A DNA stretch of 64,000 nucleotides, taken from NCBI RefSeq assembly GCF_035046505.1, contig NC_089824.1, forward strand, positions 220,852,596 through 220,916,595, in the 5' to 3' direction. Shown here one piece after another: positions 33,104 through 44,812 of this stretch. The stretch is from Tiliqua scincoides (lineage: Eukaryota > Chordata > Lepidosauria > Squamata > Scincidae). Each line of letters opens with the position of its first letter. Position 1 is the first letter of the stretch. Made by a program: the position numbers and the translations under genes. The notes under the pieces were generated by a model. It had not been told where the DNA came from and did no database searches. It worked only from the letters and a program-made list of their open reading frames with translations.

Positions 33104-33901
33104 CACATTAAGGAAGTGGTGAAATAGCCGTCTAGCTGCCATTTATCAGGAGCCTTTCAGGCTTAGATCTTTTCCCATAAAATCTGCAGGGGCAGTTTAA
33201 TCCCCTCTGCATGTTTGAGGGATGTGCATATCTGAAGGGAGGAACTCGGTTTTCTTATTAGCTTATTATCCTTTCTCAGATCTGATGAAAAATACCTGTG
33301 TGGTTGCAGTAAATTCTGTCCAGCACAGAGCTGAGAAGAATCTGCCTTCGGACACAACCTGAAAATGAATGTGGTGTAACTTGGACATTTACCTTGTACA
33401 CACTAGCACAGCTACCAAGTTAGCCTGATAAAAGTTTTTGGTTTCTGTGCATGCCCTCAGTGCATAACATAAGAACATAAGAACAGCCCCACTGGATCAG
33501 GCCACATTAAGGAAGTGGTGAAATAGCCGTCTAGCTGCCATTTATCAGGAGCCTTTCAGGCTTAGATCTTTTCCCATAAAATCTGCAGGGGCAGTTTAAT
33601 CCCCTCTGCATGTTTGAGGGATGTGCATATCTGAAGGGAGGAACTCGGTTTTCTTATTAGCTTATTATCCTTTCTCAGATCTGATGAAAAATACCTGTGT
33701 GGTTGCAGTAAATTCTGTCCAGCACAGAGCTGAGAAGAATCTGCCTTCGGACACAACCTGATAATGAATGTGGTGTAACTTGGACATTTACCTTGTACAC
33801 ACTAGCACATCTACCAAGTTAGCCTGATAAAAGTTTTTGGTTTCTGTGCATGCCCTCAGTGCATAACATAAGAACATAAGAACAGCCCCACTGGATCAGG
33901 C
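33104..33901. repeat. 399-bp tandem duplication (two units)
   Basis: 33104-33502 and 33503-33901 are nearly identical; I see only about two substitutions. Each unit is single-copy sequence followed by the first 35 or so bases of a CR1 tail (ATAAGAACATAAGAACAGCC, GGATCAGGCC). The duplication therefore postdates the CR1 insertion and its junction lies inside the CR1 tail. Confidence 0.92.
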
Positions 33902-34172
33902 CATAGGCCCATCTAGTCCAGCTTCCCGTATCTCACAGCGGCCCACCAAATGCCCCAGGGAGCACACCAGATAACAAGAGACCTCATCCTGGTACCCTCC
34001 CTTGCATCTGGCATTCTGACATAGCCCATTTCTAAAATCAGGAGGTTGTGCATACACATCATGGCTTGTACCCCGTAATGGATTTTTCCTCCAGAAACTT
34101 GTCCAATCCCCTTTTAAAGGCGTTCAGGCTAGACGCCATCACCACATCCTGTGGCAAGGAGTTCCACAGACC
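33870..34172 (-). mobile_element. Young CR1 LINE 3' end
   Basis: Full standard 3' UTR from the octamer tail to TCCACAGACCAACA, 5'-truncated near 34172. The first 35 bases are also present at 33472-33502 through the tandem duplication. Confidence 0.92.
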
Positions 34173-34613
34173 AACATGGGTTTGCTTCCCCCACAACTAC
34201 CTTGGAATTTTATTCTCCCTGCCACAGTCCTTTCAAGGGAAGAGTTACACATTTTTTCCCCCCAAAGTGTACACCAAAGATGTTTTAAGTGTACTTTTGA
34301 AAATGCAAATTATTGATAATTAGTAGGAGCAAATTTGCATTTGCAGATATGTGTAGCCTGCAGATACATAAACTAGGGGGTCAAGACTGGATGTAGCTCC
34401 TTGCCAAGCATACCTGCAGCAGACCACCTGGGTTTGCCACAGCAGAATGTATGAGAAGATCTAACAGTCCAGCCTCTCTTTTCATGCACTGATAGAATGA
34501 TAAGATGGCACAAACTTTTGAGCTGGAAGGTGCAGGTGACCTGTAGCAGGTCAACCACATTCTGCAGATGTAGGAGCAGGTTTGGAATTGATTCATATGG
34601 GATTTCAGAGAAG

Positions 34614-34849
34614 CAGTGGTGTAGCTAGAGAGAGTGCAAAGCACCAACTTTTGCAGGGAGCCTCATCGCAGCATGCAAGTGGCCCCTCTCTCTCCCCTAT
34701 GGAGCTATTTCAGGTAGTGGGTGCAAAATGGAAGCATATGCCTTCTGGGCGTACACTTCCATTTTGTGCCAACCTCCTGGAATGGCTCCAAAGGGAAGGG
34801 GCTGATTGCACACCACAATGACTTTGCACCCCCTCTAGCTACGCCGCTG
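34614..34849. mobile_element. hAT-like palindromic MITE, CAGTGGCGTAGCTAG family
   Basis: Ends CAGTGGTGTAGCTAGAGAG and CCTCTAGCTACGCCGCTG. A perfect 8-bp duplication CAGAGAAG flanks it (34606-34613 and 34850-34857). Confidence 0.88.
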
Positions 34850-34929
34850 CAGAGAAGCTGGAACCTATTGCAGCTCAATTCTTTTGACATCCCCTCCCAT
34901 AATATTAGGGCTCAAGGTACTCCTATGAG

Positions 34930-35182
34930 ATTTATTAGGACTTGAGTCAGGACCAATAAAAGATAGGATTTCTTCATACAGTGCATACTTAAATTATGGA
35001 ATTTGTTGCCACAAGATATAGCAATGGCCATTACCTGAGTTTTAAAGAAGGTTTCGACAAGGCACTTGTTTAGACAAGCATCTGTTGGAGATGGTCTCGG
35101 AGGACTTCCTGCTACAAGCAGGGGGTTGGACTAGATGACCTATTAGACCCCTCTCAACTATATGATTCTATAATTCTATAAA
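34930..35182 (+). mobile_element. CR1 LINE 3' end, ATTCTATA-tailed subfamily
   Basis: Sense-strand fragment with GGAATTTGTTGCCACAAGAT, TTGGACTAGATGACCTATTA and a tail GATTCTATAATTCTATA. The tail octamer differs from the ATAAGAAC type used by the other CR1 copies here, so it is a separate, older subfamily. Confidence 0.8.
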
Positions 35183-35787
35183 TCCAGGGGATAGTTCTGC
35201 CAATGGGTATTAGTCATGATGGCTAAATGGAACTTCCATGTGCAGGGACAGTATTCCTTGGAAGACCAGTTGGTAGGAAGCAGTAGCAGAAGAATGCCCT
35301 TGCCTTCGAGCCCGCCTGGTGGGCTTCCTAGATTTACCTGGATGCTCTTCTTTTGTTTCTCAGGCTTCATGCTCTGAACTTTTGCCTACAGCCATTCTCA
35401 TGTCTCAGATATGGCTGGGTAAAATTCATTGTTGCACATCAAACATTCTAGGTCAAAGTGAAAGCAAGACTGAGGCCCAGTTCACCCATGCTTTTCAGCA
35501 GCTGTTGACTGATGCATTGTGAGAACTGACAGGTATGAGTGAGCATCATATGTTCATTTCCAGACAGAAATTTTATTTCAAATCTCCATCTCCAGGAAAT
35601 GGTCTGAGGAACAGAACGCACTGTTACATTGTTAAAGCAGGTCTTGGTCTGGACAACAAACTACTGGTACCCACTCCAGCCCAAACTCAAAATTCTGGCC
35701 TGCTCCTGAAATTACATGTAAATACTGTCCAGTCTGAATTTTTGACTCTGAAATTTCATTTGAACAACCTTTAAAACACAAAATGAT

Positions 35788-35982
35788 TAAGGGCACAATC
35801 CTAACCAACTTCCCAACAATTAGTCATAATGAGGTAAGGACAATGTGACTCCGAGGTAAGGGAACAAATATTCCCTTTCCTTGACATGGCCTCTGTGACT
35901 GCCCCCCAGCTGCAGGATGCAGTACATGCCTCATTGCCAGAGCTATGTCAGAGCTGGAAAGTTGCTTAGGATTTGGGCCTAA
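35788..35982. mobile_element. Palindromic MITE with GGGCACAATCCTAAC ends
   Basis: Left end AAGGGCACAATCCTAACC, right end GGATTTGGGCCTAAG, with the interior GGGAACAAATATTCCC palindrome typical of the family at 416. Confidence 0.65.
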
Positions 35983-37990
35983 GTCTTACTGGCAAACATT
36001 AAGGCAACTTGCCAATTTCAGTATACCCACTCAGTATACCCACCTTATTGACTTTTGGAAAGTCAATCAAGTCAGTCAATTAGAAATCCTAATTTTTTTT
36101 TTTGCAAGCACATTCATGTTTAGGAGAAGTTGCTAGAATGGTAGCTGTTAACCTTTTCAGGACAGCCTGAAACAATGAAAACCAATTTTTATCAACATTT
36201 TTGTCCCTCTCTGTCTTTGCCAAGCCATATCTAGACTGCAGACACACTAGCTTAACCATCACTTCTTCTCCCTAAAGAACTCTGTGTGGTGTATGTACCT
36301 ATACTAAGTGAACAGTTTAGCCTAGGTATGTCTACTCAGAAGTCCCATTGATTTCAGTGGGACCGAGTCCTGCATAAGGTTTGCAGTCCAAGATTCCCCA
36401 GACCTCTACAGTGGGAGTCATGGCTGTAAAACAAGTATAGAAATGCATAGAACAGAACTCTCTTCCCCCCCCTCCATCTTTTTGCTTTTTAAGTTCTCTC
36501 TTTTTTAAAAAAAAGACAACTCTTGTGAAATCACTTTAAGTCACAGCCCACCTGTGGAAGGTCAAGAAGCAAGAGAACTGCCTCTCCCCAATCTGTTTTT
36601 CAACACTCAGAAGGTCTCCTCCTACAGCTTGAGATGATTAGTTTAGGAAATGATGTGAATTGGTCCCTGTGATTGCTGCAGGTGTTGCTGTCTGTTACCC
36701 GTTGCTGCTGAATGGGTAAATTGGCATAATCTCAGTTGCTGAACATGCACAGGAGCACTCCTCTTTTCCAGTTTGTGGCCTGTTGCTGCCTTCCAAGCAG
36801 CTGATGGCTAGGGAGCCTGCAAAGCTTCCATCTATAAACCTTGTTTCCCTCCGTTAGCTCATACCTTTTGTGCACATGGCCATACGGCAGTCAGCCTGCT
36901 GCTGCCTTCAGCTGTGGCAAAGATGCTCGGCTCCAGTTAGTCCCTGCTAGAAACCCCCAGTCCAGCATCAATCAGGACCCACAACAAATAAGGCTGATTC
37001 TTAGGAAAAATCCCACACCAGATCCCCAAACCCGGGTGCCTTCTCAGCTACCAATTTAAAGATGCAGAATCATTCCCATGAAATCAGGTCCCACTTCTGC
37101 ATACATTTCTTTGGCTTCATTGACAGTTGGTCACTGACTTGAAGACAGATGAAGTTACTGAACAAGAGGCCTGCTAGAGTCCATCTAAACTAGCACTGTA
37201 TTCCATTTTCAACAGTAACCAGACAGACAGTTGCAGGGAACTCCTAAGCAGGGTATAAGAACTATCGCTTTCCCTTGTTGTTTATCCCCAGGATTCAGTA
37301 TTCAAAGGTACAGTGCCTCAGGATATGGAGGTTCCATTTAGCTATCTTTGCTGATAGTTGTGGATAGACCCCTTCTCCAGTGTGTCTAACTGCACTATCC
37401 TAGGCATGTCTACTCAGAAGTAAGTCCCATTGTGTTAAGTGAGACTCCCCTGAAAGCATGGATAGGATTGAGGCCTAATTCTTGTAGAATTAAAGCCAAC
37501 TCTAAGCCAGGATCCACCACCAAATTTTATGGTTGCAAATTCCATACAAAGAGAATGTGTTGTGTGAAGTACCACTGTTTTTTTTCTGCCTGTCCTGAAC
37601 CTACTGCCAATCTGTTTCATTGGGTGGCCTGAGAGAAACAGGTTCTGCAAGAGGACTTGAACAAAACTTCACACAAATTCAGCACAAGGCCTTGATTTGC
37701 ATTTTGAATGTTAAATATTCTTCAGATTTCACTTAGAGATTTTAAAGGTATAGGCTGAGTATCCAAAATCCTCATTCTTGTTCATTCATTTTAAGACCAC
37801 AACAACTATTGACCTGTTATAAATGCAAAACTTTTACATTGTGTTCTGCACCCCCCAACATCCTTAAAGCCAATAGCACCCATCACTGGAAACGCTGAAA
37901 AAAATTTAAATTCAGGAGAAAATCAATGTAACTGTATACCTGCAGGATCAGGGATGGACCGAATTGGAAAATAAAAATGAGTTTGAATCT
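35983..37990. other. Intergenic DNA between PDYN and SIRPA
   Basis: Mostly single-copy-looking sequence. The short phrases TACTCAGAAGTCCCATTG (36335) and TACTCAGAAGTAAGTCCC (37410) are two copies of a dispersed repeat fragment. No gene supported. Confidence 0.35.
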
Positions 37991-37995
37991 GTTGC

Positions 37996-38241
37996 TGCTA
38001 GTGGGGGTGCAAAGCACTAAGTTTTGCAGGGAGCCGACTGCCGCATGCAAAGGGTCCCTTCAGAGCCATTCCAGGCAGAGAGAGCATATGCCTGTTTTGC
38101 TCCCCCCCCCCAAATGGCTCCGAAGGGGAGAGGGAGGGACCTCTTACTATCCTGTAGTACCCTGTAGTATCCTTACTATCCTGTAGGGATGCTACAATGA
38201 GGCTCCCTGCAAAACTTTGAACCCCTATAGCTACGCCACTG
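37996..38241. mobile_element. hAT-like palindromic MITE, left end eroded
   Basis: GGGGGTGCAAAGCACTAAGT on the left and CCTATAGCTACGCCACTG on the right. A short triplication of ATCCTGTAG lies in the right half. Confidence 0.7.
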
Positions 38242-38529
38242 ACGGCAATGGTAGAATTTGGGCGGATGCACTGCTTGGCTCAGCACTGACCCCACCTCTC
38301 CAAGTCCCTTGTGACATTCTTATGTGTACTGGTTGTTTTGGATTCTGCCTGGTAGTTTTTGCACTTAGTTTTCCAGGGTGAATAAAGTGTGCCCAGCAAC
38401 CAGGTCAGTTTTCCCTGTTGTCCCTCTTCTCTATGACAAATAAAAGACATGAGCACAGATCAGCTGTTGTGTATCCCCTGAGAACAAGCGAAGGACTTGG
38501 ACACCCTGGTGACTGAGGGGCCTCAGTGC

Positions 38530-39265
38530 CTGTTCTAGGATTTTGGTTGCAGGATCAGGGTAAGAATTTGGGCCTAGGAGAGAGGGGTAAAGGGGGTCAT
38601 TTGTACCCAGGCCCAGAGTCAGAAAGGGGGCCCAGAAGTTTCCTAGGATCTTCCATTTTCCAATCTCATCCAGACTCACTGTCGACGCGGGATGCTGGGG
38701 ACATTAATGTGTGCACATGGCAGCAAGTACTGCCACAAGGAATGCATATATTCCTTAACAGTGTCACATCTGGGAGGAAACTGACCTGCTACAGTTGCTC
38801 TTTGGCTTGTGGATCTGCTTACCAGGAAGGAGTGGAGAGTTGCTCAGCGACCCAGCTGCACGACTGCAGCTGCTGCAGGAGTCGGTTTTGGGGTATACAG
38901 GACACTCTCCATTCTCGTGTGAGCCTAAATACAATGATACTCATCCTGCAATGATTTTCTGTATTTGGAAAACTTTAGAGAGACTTAAGAGTGTGTTTGG
39001 TTCTCTGTACTACTGTATCTAACTGCCAGCACTGGGCAGGCAGGTAGACCTGAGCTCTGCATTGGGAAGACAGGTAGACCAGGGCTCCAAAGACTATTCC
39101 AGCTGTTGCCACTTTCCCCCTGCCAGTTGTGCCCCCATTCTGCCCACCCTCATTGCCACCCCCACTCTGTTTCACCCCCTCCCACTTTGGGAAGGGGCTC
39201 AAAAGAAGCTTTGCACCCAGTGATAAAATTCTTCTCAGAGGCCCTGCTGTGCACACAAACATTGT
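38530..39265 (-). repeat. Dispersed repeat, inverted relative to 47130-47520
   Basis: 39100-39260 (CCCCCACTCTGTTTCACCCC, TAAAATTCTTCTCAGAGGCC) is the reverse complement counterpart of 47135-47260 (GGGCCTCTGAGCGGAATTTT, ATGTGAAACAGAGCAGG). The CATTTGTACCCAGGCCCAG phrase near 38605 corresponds to 47470-47500. Class unknown; the interval may hold more than one insertion. Confidence 0.5.
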
Positions 39266-40384
39266 TGTCTATAATGGCCTGCAAGGTCCAGCAGTGCTGG
39301 TCCCACTTCTGTTGCGTCCTGTGGGCTGGCTGGGGCTGGCATGACAAAGAGGTAAGTAAAAGAAAGTTATACTTGCCTGTTCTCCCATGCCATGGCCCAC
39401 AATGGGTCTACTTGGATCTGCACCAGCTCTTTGGCTGGCACAAGTTCCAGTGGACCCAAGAGGGTGTGGCAAGACTGGGCAGAGGGCATATCTGTGCCAC
39501 TGCTGCCAATACGTGCCCCCTACCTGCCCCTGACAACCCAAATTCTTAACCTGATCCTCCCCCTCTCCACCCACTGCCAACTCCCCACGGCAATATACTG
39601 CCGCTAGGGAACATGCTGCCATGCAAGCAGTTCTGCTCATGGTTGGCGCAGCGGCCTGGCTTTTGTGCTGCCAGAATGTGCCTTGTGCTGCCGGGACAAG
39701 AGTTCTGGCAGTGCAGTCCGCAGACGGGATTGGGGAGTGTTTGCACCTGATGCATCCCAAAAGCTTCCTTACAGCTTGGCAGCTCCAAGCTACCCCAGAG
39801 CTATTTGGACCCCTGGAGGCCCAAGGGCCTCCCTGTTTCAAGGCGTTTGGGTTTGTTTTTTTTAAAACAGAACCAGAAAAGAATTTGTATTAACTAGTGT
39901 TCCAAAAGCTCCTGGAAAAAGTACCGCTTGGCAAGCCAGAGGGGGACCCCCCACTTCCTTTCTTGGAAAAGGACCAGCTCAGCCTGGCAAGAGAAAGGAA
40001 GGGATTTCTCCCGAACAGGAGTAGGGAGGATGAGCAATGCATGGACAGAGAGCTGGGTGGGAGGGGGCTCTCCAGCTTCTGTTCCCAACCCTGCCACTGA
40101 CTCACTGCATGTAAAACTCACACTCTGCAAAAGGCTGGCCTACGCAGGCCCTTTTATGCCCCTGAGACATCTCCATGGGAATGAATTTCACCCCACAATA
40201 ACCTGAGCAAGCCACTTAACCTCCCCCCTCGCCCCATGCGTCATCATTCCCCAGCTGCAAGAACTGGGACATCACACAGTGCGTTAAGTGCATTTATCTC
40301 TGGGGGAAGACGAGTGCGCCACTACAACAGCGAAGGGTAGAATGGATTCTTGCATGGAAGTTTGCTTTATAGATTAACAAGGCT

Positions 40385-40610
40385 CAAATCCAAGTTCCAT
40401 GAAGTCTTTCAAATCCTCCACTGGCTCAGCAGTAATGAGGTTAGGTATTAGGATGGCACTTTAATGCGAGGGCGGAAACTTCAGTCAATTAATCTGTTAC
40501 ATAAATGGATAGAAAACCATTTCATGTTTCAGAAAGTGCCCTGATTAATTAAGCAGTGGATTTGCGTAGCTCAACTAACCCCAGACACAGGCAGCCAGAG
40601 CCATCTTAAA
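40385..40610. promoter_or_regulatory. Candidate conserved non-coding element downstream of PDYN
   Basis: Repeat-free, non-coding, with clustered homeodomain-like sites (CAATTAATCTG, GATTAATTAAGC, TTATAGATTAACAAGG) and ACATAAATGG. Same character as 23290-23650. Function is inference only. Confidence 0.3.
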
Positions 40611-40756
40611 AGAGGCATTCCCTTTCACACTTCAGATGGAATGCTCTTCCATGAGCACCTGGAGCTGTGACGTCACTAGTCCATCTGGCCCAGTACTCTC
40701 CATCTCCTTTGATGGGCAGGAGATCTCCAGTGTCTTTCCTAGGTATGCCTCTGAAA

Positions 40757-41008
40757 TGAGAACATAAGAACAACCCCACTGGATCAGGCCATAGGCCCAT
40801 CTAGTCCAGCTTCCTGTATCTCACAGCGGCCCACCAAATGCCCCAGGGAGCACACCTGATAACAAGAGACCTCATTCTGGTGCCCTCCCTTGCATCTGCC
40901 ATTCTGACATAGCCCATTTCTAAAATCAGGAGGTTGCACATACACATCATGGCGTGTAACCCGTAATGGATTTTTCCTCCAGAAACTTGTCCAATCCCCT
41001 TTAAAAGG
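40757..41008 (-). mobile_element. CR1 LINE 3' end
   Basis: Standard young CR1 3' UTR from GAGAACATAAGAACAACCCC to TCCAATCCCCTTTAAAAGGC. Confidence 0.92.
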
Positions 41009-41398
41009 CAGCCTCTCTTATTCTAAGATGCACCTGCTATGACTCTCATATGTTCACCATCTAAAAACTTGCACAGTATATGTGAAGAGGAGTCAGTAGC
41101 GAATATAAATAAAAGAATCATGGTAATTTGTCTCTCATTCAGACAGTGCTTCATGTACCTCAGTATTTCAGGACACACATTACATGATCACCAGGGAAAA
41201 GGCCGTTAGAACACCATTGGAGTGTTCTAACAGTTGTAGCTGCAGCAAGAGTGAATTGGTCAGGTTTGGGTTGCCAGCTTACTTAAGCAGCACTTGCTTC
41301 TCTGCCTTTAACAGCCACACAGACATTAGCAGGTTCTAGTGTGAATTTCTATGCCATTGAAAGCTTTGCCTGCTGACTTCTGCAACTCTTTTGTGGTC

Positions 41399-41582
41399 AA
41401 GGGCACAATTCTAATCAACTTTCCAGCACTGACATAGCTGTGGCAGTGTGGTGCGCCTGCATCCTGCAGTGGGGAGGCAGTCAAGGGGGCCTCCTCAAGT
41501 TAAGGGCATGTTTGTTACCTTACTTTGGGGCTGCATTGAGGCTAGGCCAGTGCTGGAAAGTTAGTTAGGATTGTGCCCTAAG
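41399..41582. mobile_element. Palindromic MITE with GGGCACAATTCTAA ends
   Basis: Left CAAGGGCACAATTCTAATCA, right GTTAGGATTGTGCCCTAAG; the interior shows CATCCTGCAGTGGGGAGGC as in the family at 416. Confidence 0.75.
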
Positions 41583-42639
41583 AGCATGAGCAGGTCAGGT
41601 TAATTTTTCTGATCAGTTGGCAACCCTACTTAAGAGGGGCAGCAGAAGTTATGGCTGGTGTGGTGTAGGGTTAGGACAAGCTGGGCTTGGTGGTTGCAGC
41701 TAGCAGGGCAGTGAACAGCCCCCACCACAAGCTAGGGACCCACCTAACAGGAGGCTGGCTATATCACTGCAGCAAAGAGAACGGAAAAAGAAGCAAGTAT
41801 TTCCATTCTCTACCTGCCTCTTCTGGGGGAGGTCCTCTGTTAGGGGAGGTCAGCCCCATCCCTCGAGAGTGAGGGTCCGAATGCAGCGGCTTGCGGTCCG
41901 TAGTTATGGTTACTATGCATTGGAAGTTATTTTTGATACCCACCTGCACACAGAAGCTTGCCTCAAGGTCAGCCTCCTACTGGGGAAGGATTCCTCCCTC
42001 CCCTCCCCTGATAACCTTAGAAACAACAGCGTGCAAACAACAAACAGTTGCTATGGTGACCGCTGAATTTTAATTTGCAGCAGCTGGAGCACCAACAAGG
42101 TGGAATGAGCCAATGGCAGACTTGGATGGAGCTGGAACTCGTAGATTTCCTCTTTGAGAATGGGGGTCGGAAAGTGGTTCCTACAGTGTGATGCACTGCA
42201 GACCAGTCAGGGGAGCTGCAAAATCCTCATGGAAAAACCCACCACCCTATACAATGTATAAGATTGTAGCCCTAATGGGCAGCCATGGCCAATGACCCAG
42301 TAGGTCAAGGGAGCTGCCAGTGGAGAATGTTTAGAAACCACTTGGTGCAGAAGGTGGTGGGCTCCCATGCCTTGAAAAGTGAAGCAGGGAGTGGGGCGAT
42401 TTGGACAGGTTATGGAGGGTTGGGAACCGCTGAATGTTCCATACCACTATTAAAAGCATCAGATGAGCCCCGCTGGATGAGAGCAACTGCCCTGAGCCCA
42501 GCAGTGGTCTACCAAAGGCCTCCAGAGGCATCTTGCTTCCAACGATGAAGGTCCTATTTAGCTCTCATGACTTCTGGCCATCAATAGATATCCATTCAAT
42601 GGTTCACTCCTTTTTAAAAAAAAACAACACAATTCAACT

Positions 42640-42800
42640 GAGGGCCCAATACTATCCAACTTTCCAGCAGCGGTGCAGCCTCAATGCAGCCTCGAGGAGC
42701 CTTGAGGAGGCCTCTGGGACTGTCTCCCCACCACAGGATGCAGTGCATGCCCCATGGGTATGGCTGCACTGGCACTGGAAAAATGGATAGGATTGGACCC
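42640..42800. mobile_element. Palindromic MITE with GGGCCCAATACTAT ends
   Basis: Left GAGGGCCCAATACTATCC and right GGATAGGATTGGACCCTGA are inverted copies; the interior matches the family (CCCACCACAGGATGCAGTGC). Confidence 0.75.
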
Positions 42801-42977
42801 TGAGTGGTTAACCCCATTTAGTGGCAGCAAACCACACACTCAATGTGTGAAAGACTGTAGCATTTTTTTGTAAGTGTGGGAAAGTGGATGGAGTTCAGAA
42901 TTCATTAGAACGCAGAAGTGGGTGGTGGAAGTGCTCATAGATGTATCACCAGGGACAGACCACTCATTACTGCAGAC

Positions 42978-43441
42978 CAGGGGTGTCCAAAGTTTTTTGC
43001 AGGAGGGCCACATCATCTCTCTGACACTGTGTCAGAGGCCAGGGAAAAAAAGAATTAATTTACATTTAAAATTTAAATAAGTTTACATAAGTTTACGTAA
43101 ATAAACATATTAAAGATGAACTTATATGAATGCATGACGGTCTTGCAATAGCTCAAGGCCTATAAAAGGCCTTGCACAAAGCAAGGCCGGCCTTTCCTTT
43201 GCTTCTGCTACTGCATCACAGACGTGAAACAGCAAGCAGTGGAGGAAGCCCTCATCCCACAGCTTACGCAAGAGGTCAAACAGTCACCCTTACGCTGAGA
43301 GCAGTTGCGTCGGGCCAGTGCAGGCTCCAACAAATCTCCGGAGGGCCAGAGGCTCAATGGAGACTGAGGGCTCCCTGAGGGCTGCATTGAGAGGTCTCGA
43401 GGGCCGCATGTGGCCCCAGGGCCAGGGTTTGGGCACCCCTG
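42978..43441. mobile_element. hAT-like non-autonomous element, 464 bp
   Basis: Ends CAGGGGTGTCCAAAG and TTTGGGCACCCCTG. A perfect 8-bp duplication CTGCAGAC lies on both sides (42970-42977 and 43442-43449). The interior has an AT-rich AATTTAAATAAGTTTACATA block and a GAGGGCCGCATGTGGCCCC right half. A closely related copy is at 45704. Confidence 0.92.
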
Positions 43442-43449
43442 CTGCAGAC

Positions 43450-43575
43450 AGTTGCCCTAGAAACAGAGTTTTTCAGCTCTTTTCAACCGCTGTGCTCCAA
43501 ACTCAAGCAGCACACTTGAAGACCTTTTGCAGCACGCCAATGTGCCGCGGCACACCAGTTTAAAATCACTGTCCT
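43450..43575. mobile_element. hAT-like fold-back element, fragment
   Basis: GTTGCCCTAGAAACAGAGTT, CAGCACGCCAATGTGCCGCG and GCACACCAGTTTAAAATCAC are inverted relatives of the elements at 8380 and 43990. The left half is absent. Confidence 0.6.
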
Positions 43576-43989
43576 AGTTGTACATCTAGACGAGAAAGAC
43601 ACAGTGCACGTAACTGGGAATAGTGAAAAATCACCAAGCAAGAAACACTTGGGAACAGGTTCGGAAGCATTCAAGACACACTACAGCACCCTACACGTAT
43701 GGATGGAATGCTGAGCCAGGAACATATAAAGCACTGACAGATTTAAAACAGAACCAACACCTGACAAAATACAGTTAAGTTCCCCACTGAGCAGGCTGCA
43801 GTAGGGACTTCTGCTAGCCCCACTGGAATGCTGTCCAGGGGGTTTCTCTTTTAAGTCCTGGGTCGAGGAGGCTTCCTACCAGCACACACAGGCAAGGCAA
43901 TGTCCCCTTTGGCCCTCTGGTGGCAGGGATGGGGAATTACCCTGCCAGAATGATGGCGGCTCCACTGGGAACAGGCTCTGTCTATTGCA

Positions 43990-44275
43990 GCAGTTTTCAA
44001 CCAGTGTGCCGCAAAAGGTCCACAGGTGTACCACAGGAGTTTGGAGCAAAGTGGTTGAAAAGAGCTGAAAAACTCTTTTGGTTCTGCAGCTCTGTTTCTA
44101 GGGCAACTGTCTGGAGTAACCAATTGTCTGTCCTTCTTCCTCTGCCACTGGCAGAGTAACAATTAGTCACTAGAGTTTCCTTAGGCCTAGAAACAGAAGG
44201 TTCTCCTGGCAGCCAGAAGTGACATCACAAGAGGCGAAGACCAGAGAGGCCATTGTGCCATACCGGGACATGTGT
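43990..44275. mobile_element. hAT-like fold-back element (GTGTGCCAC family)
   Basis: Begins CAGTTTTCAACCAGTGTGCC and contains GTACCACAGGAGTTTGGAGC, TCTGTTTCTAGGGCAACTGT and AAGTGACATCACAAGAGGCG, matching 8380-8720. Its hairpin arm is eroded compared with that copy. Confidence 0.7.
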
Positions 44276-44424
44276 GGCAGGTGAGGCAGAACCACCACAT
44301 CCTAGTCCATGGAAAAGCAGTGCAGCTGCCCTGTATGCTTACACCAGAGGAGAGAGCTGGTGTAAGGAGAGCTTACACCTGAGAGAGCTGGTGTAAGGAG
44401 AGCCTCCTTGGGTGTAATGAGGGC

Positions 44425-44812
44425 TTAACATAAGAACAGCCCCACTGGATGAGGCCATAGGCCCATCTAGTCCAGCTTCCTGTATCTCACAGCGGCCCAC
44501 CAAATGCCCCAGGGAGCATACCAGATAACAAGAGACCTGCAAGGCCTCCTGGGAATTGTAGTTTAAGAACATAAGAACAGCCCCACTGGATCAGGCCATA
44601 GGCCCATCTAGTCCAGCTTCCTGTATCTCACAGCGGCCCACCAAACGCCTCAGGGAGCACACCAGATAACAAGAGACCTGCAAGGCATTCTGGGAATTGT
44701 AGTTTAAGAACATAAGAACAGCCCCACTGGAGCAGGCCATAGGCCCATCTAGTCCAGCTTCCTGTATCTCACAGCGGCCCACCAAACGCCTCAGGGAGCA
44801 CACCAGTGTATT
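44425..44812 (-). mobile_element. Triplicated CR1 3' tail (tandem array)
   Basis: Three consecutive copies of a CR1 3' tail start near 44427, 44570 and 44710. The first two are followed by an identical non-CR1 linker, GACCTGCAAGGC...GGGAATTGTAGTTT, giving a unit of about 140 bp; the third ends in unrelated sequence at CACACCAG. A tail inserted once and was then tandemly duplicated with its flank. Confidence 0.9.

Noticed and set aside
38526-38954. Frame with LTCYSCSLACGSAYQEGVES and further cysteines, recalling a Ly6/three-finger domain
   Set aside because: The cysteine spacing does not continue as a full domain, no signal exon or convincing donor pairs with it, and the interval overlaps a dispersed repeat. 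Treated as chance.
44425-44812. CRISPR-like repeat array
   Set aside because: Units are about 140 bp, contain CR1 sequence, and lie in a vertebrate genome; simple tandem duplication explains them.
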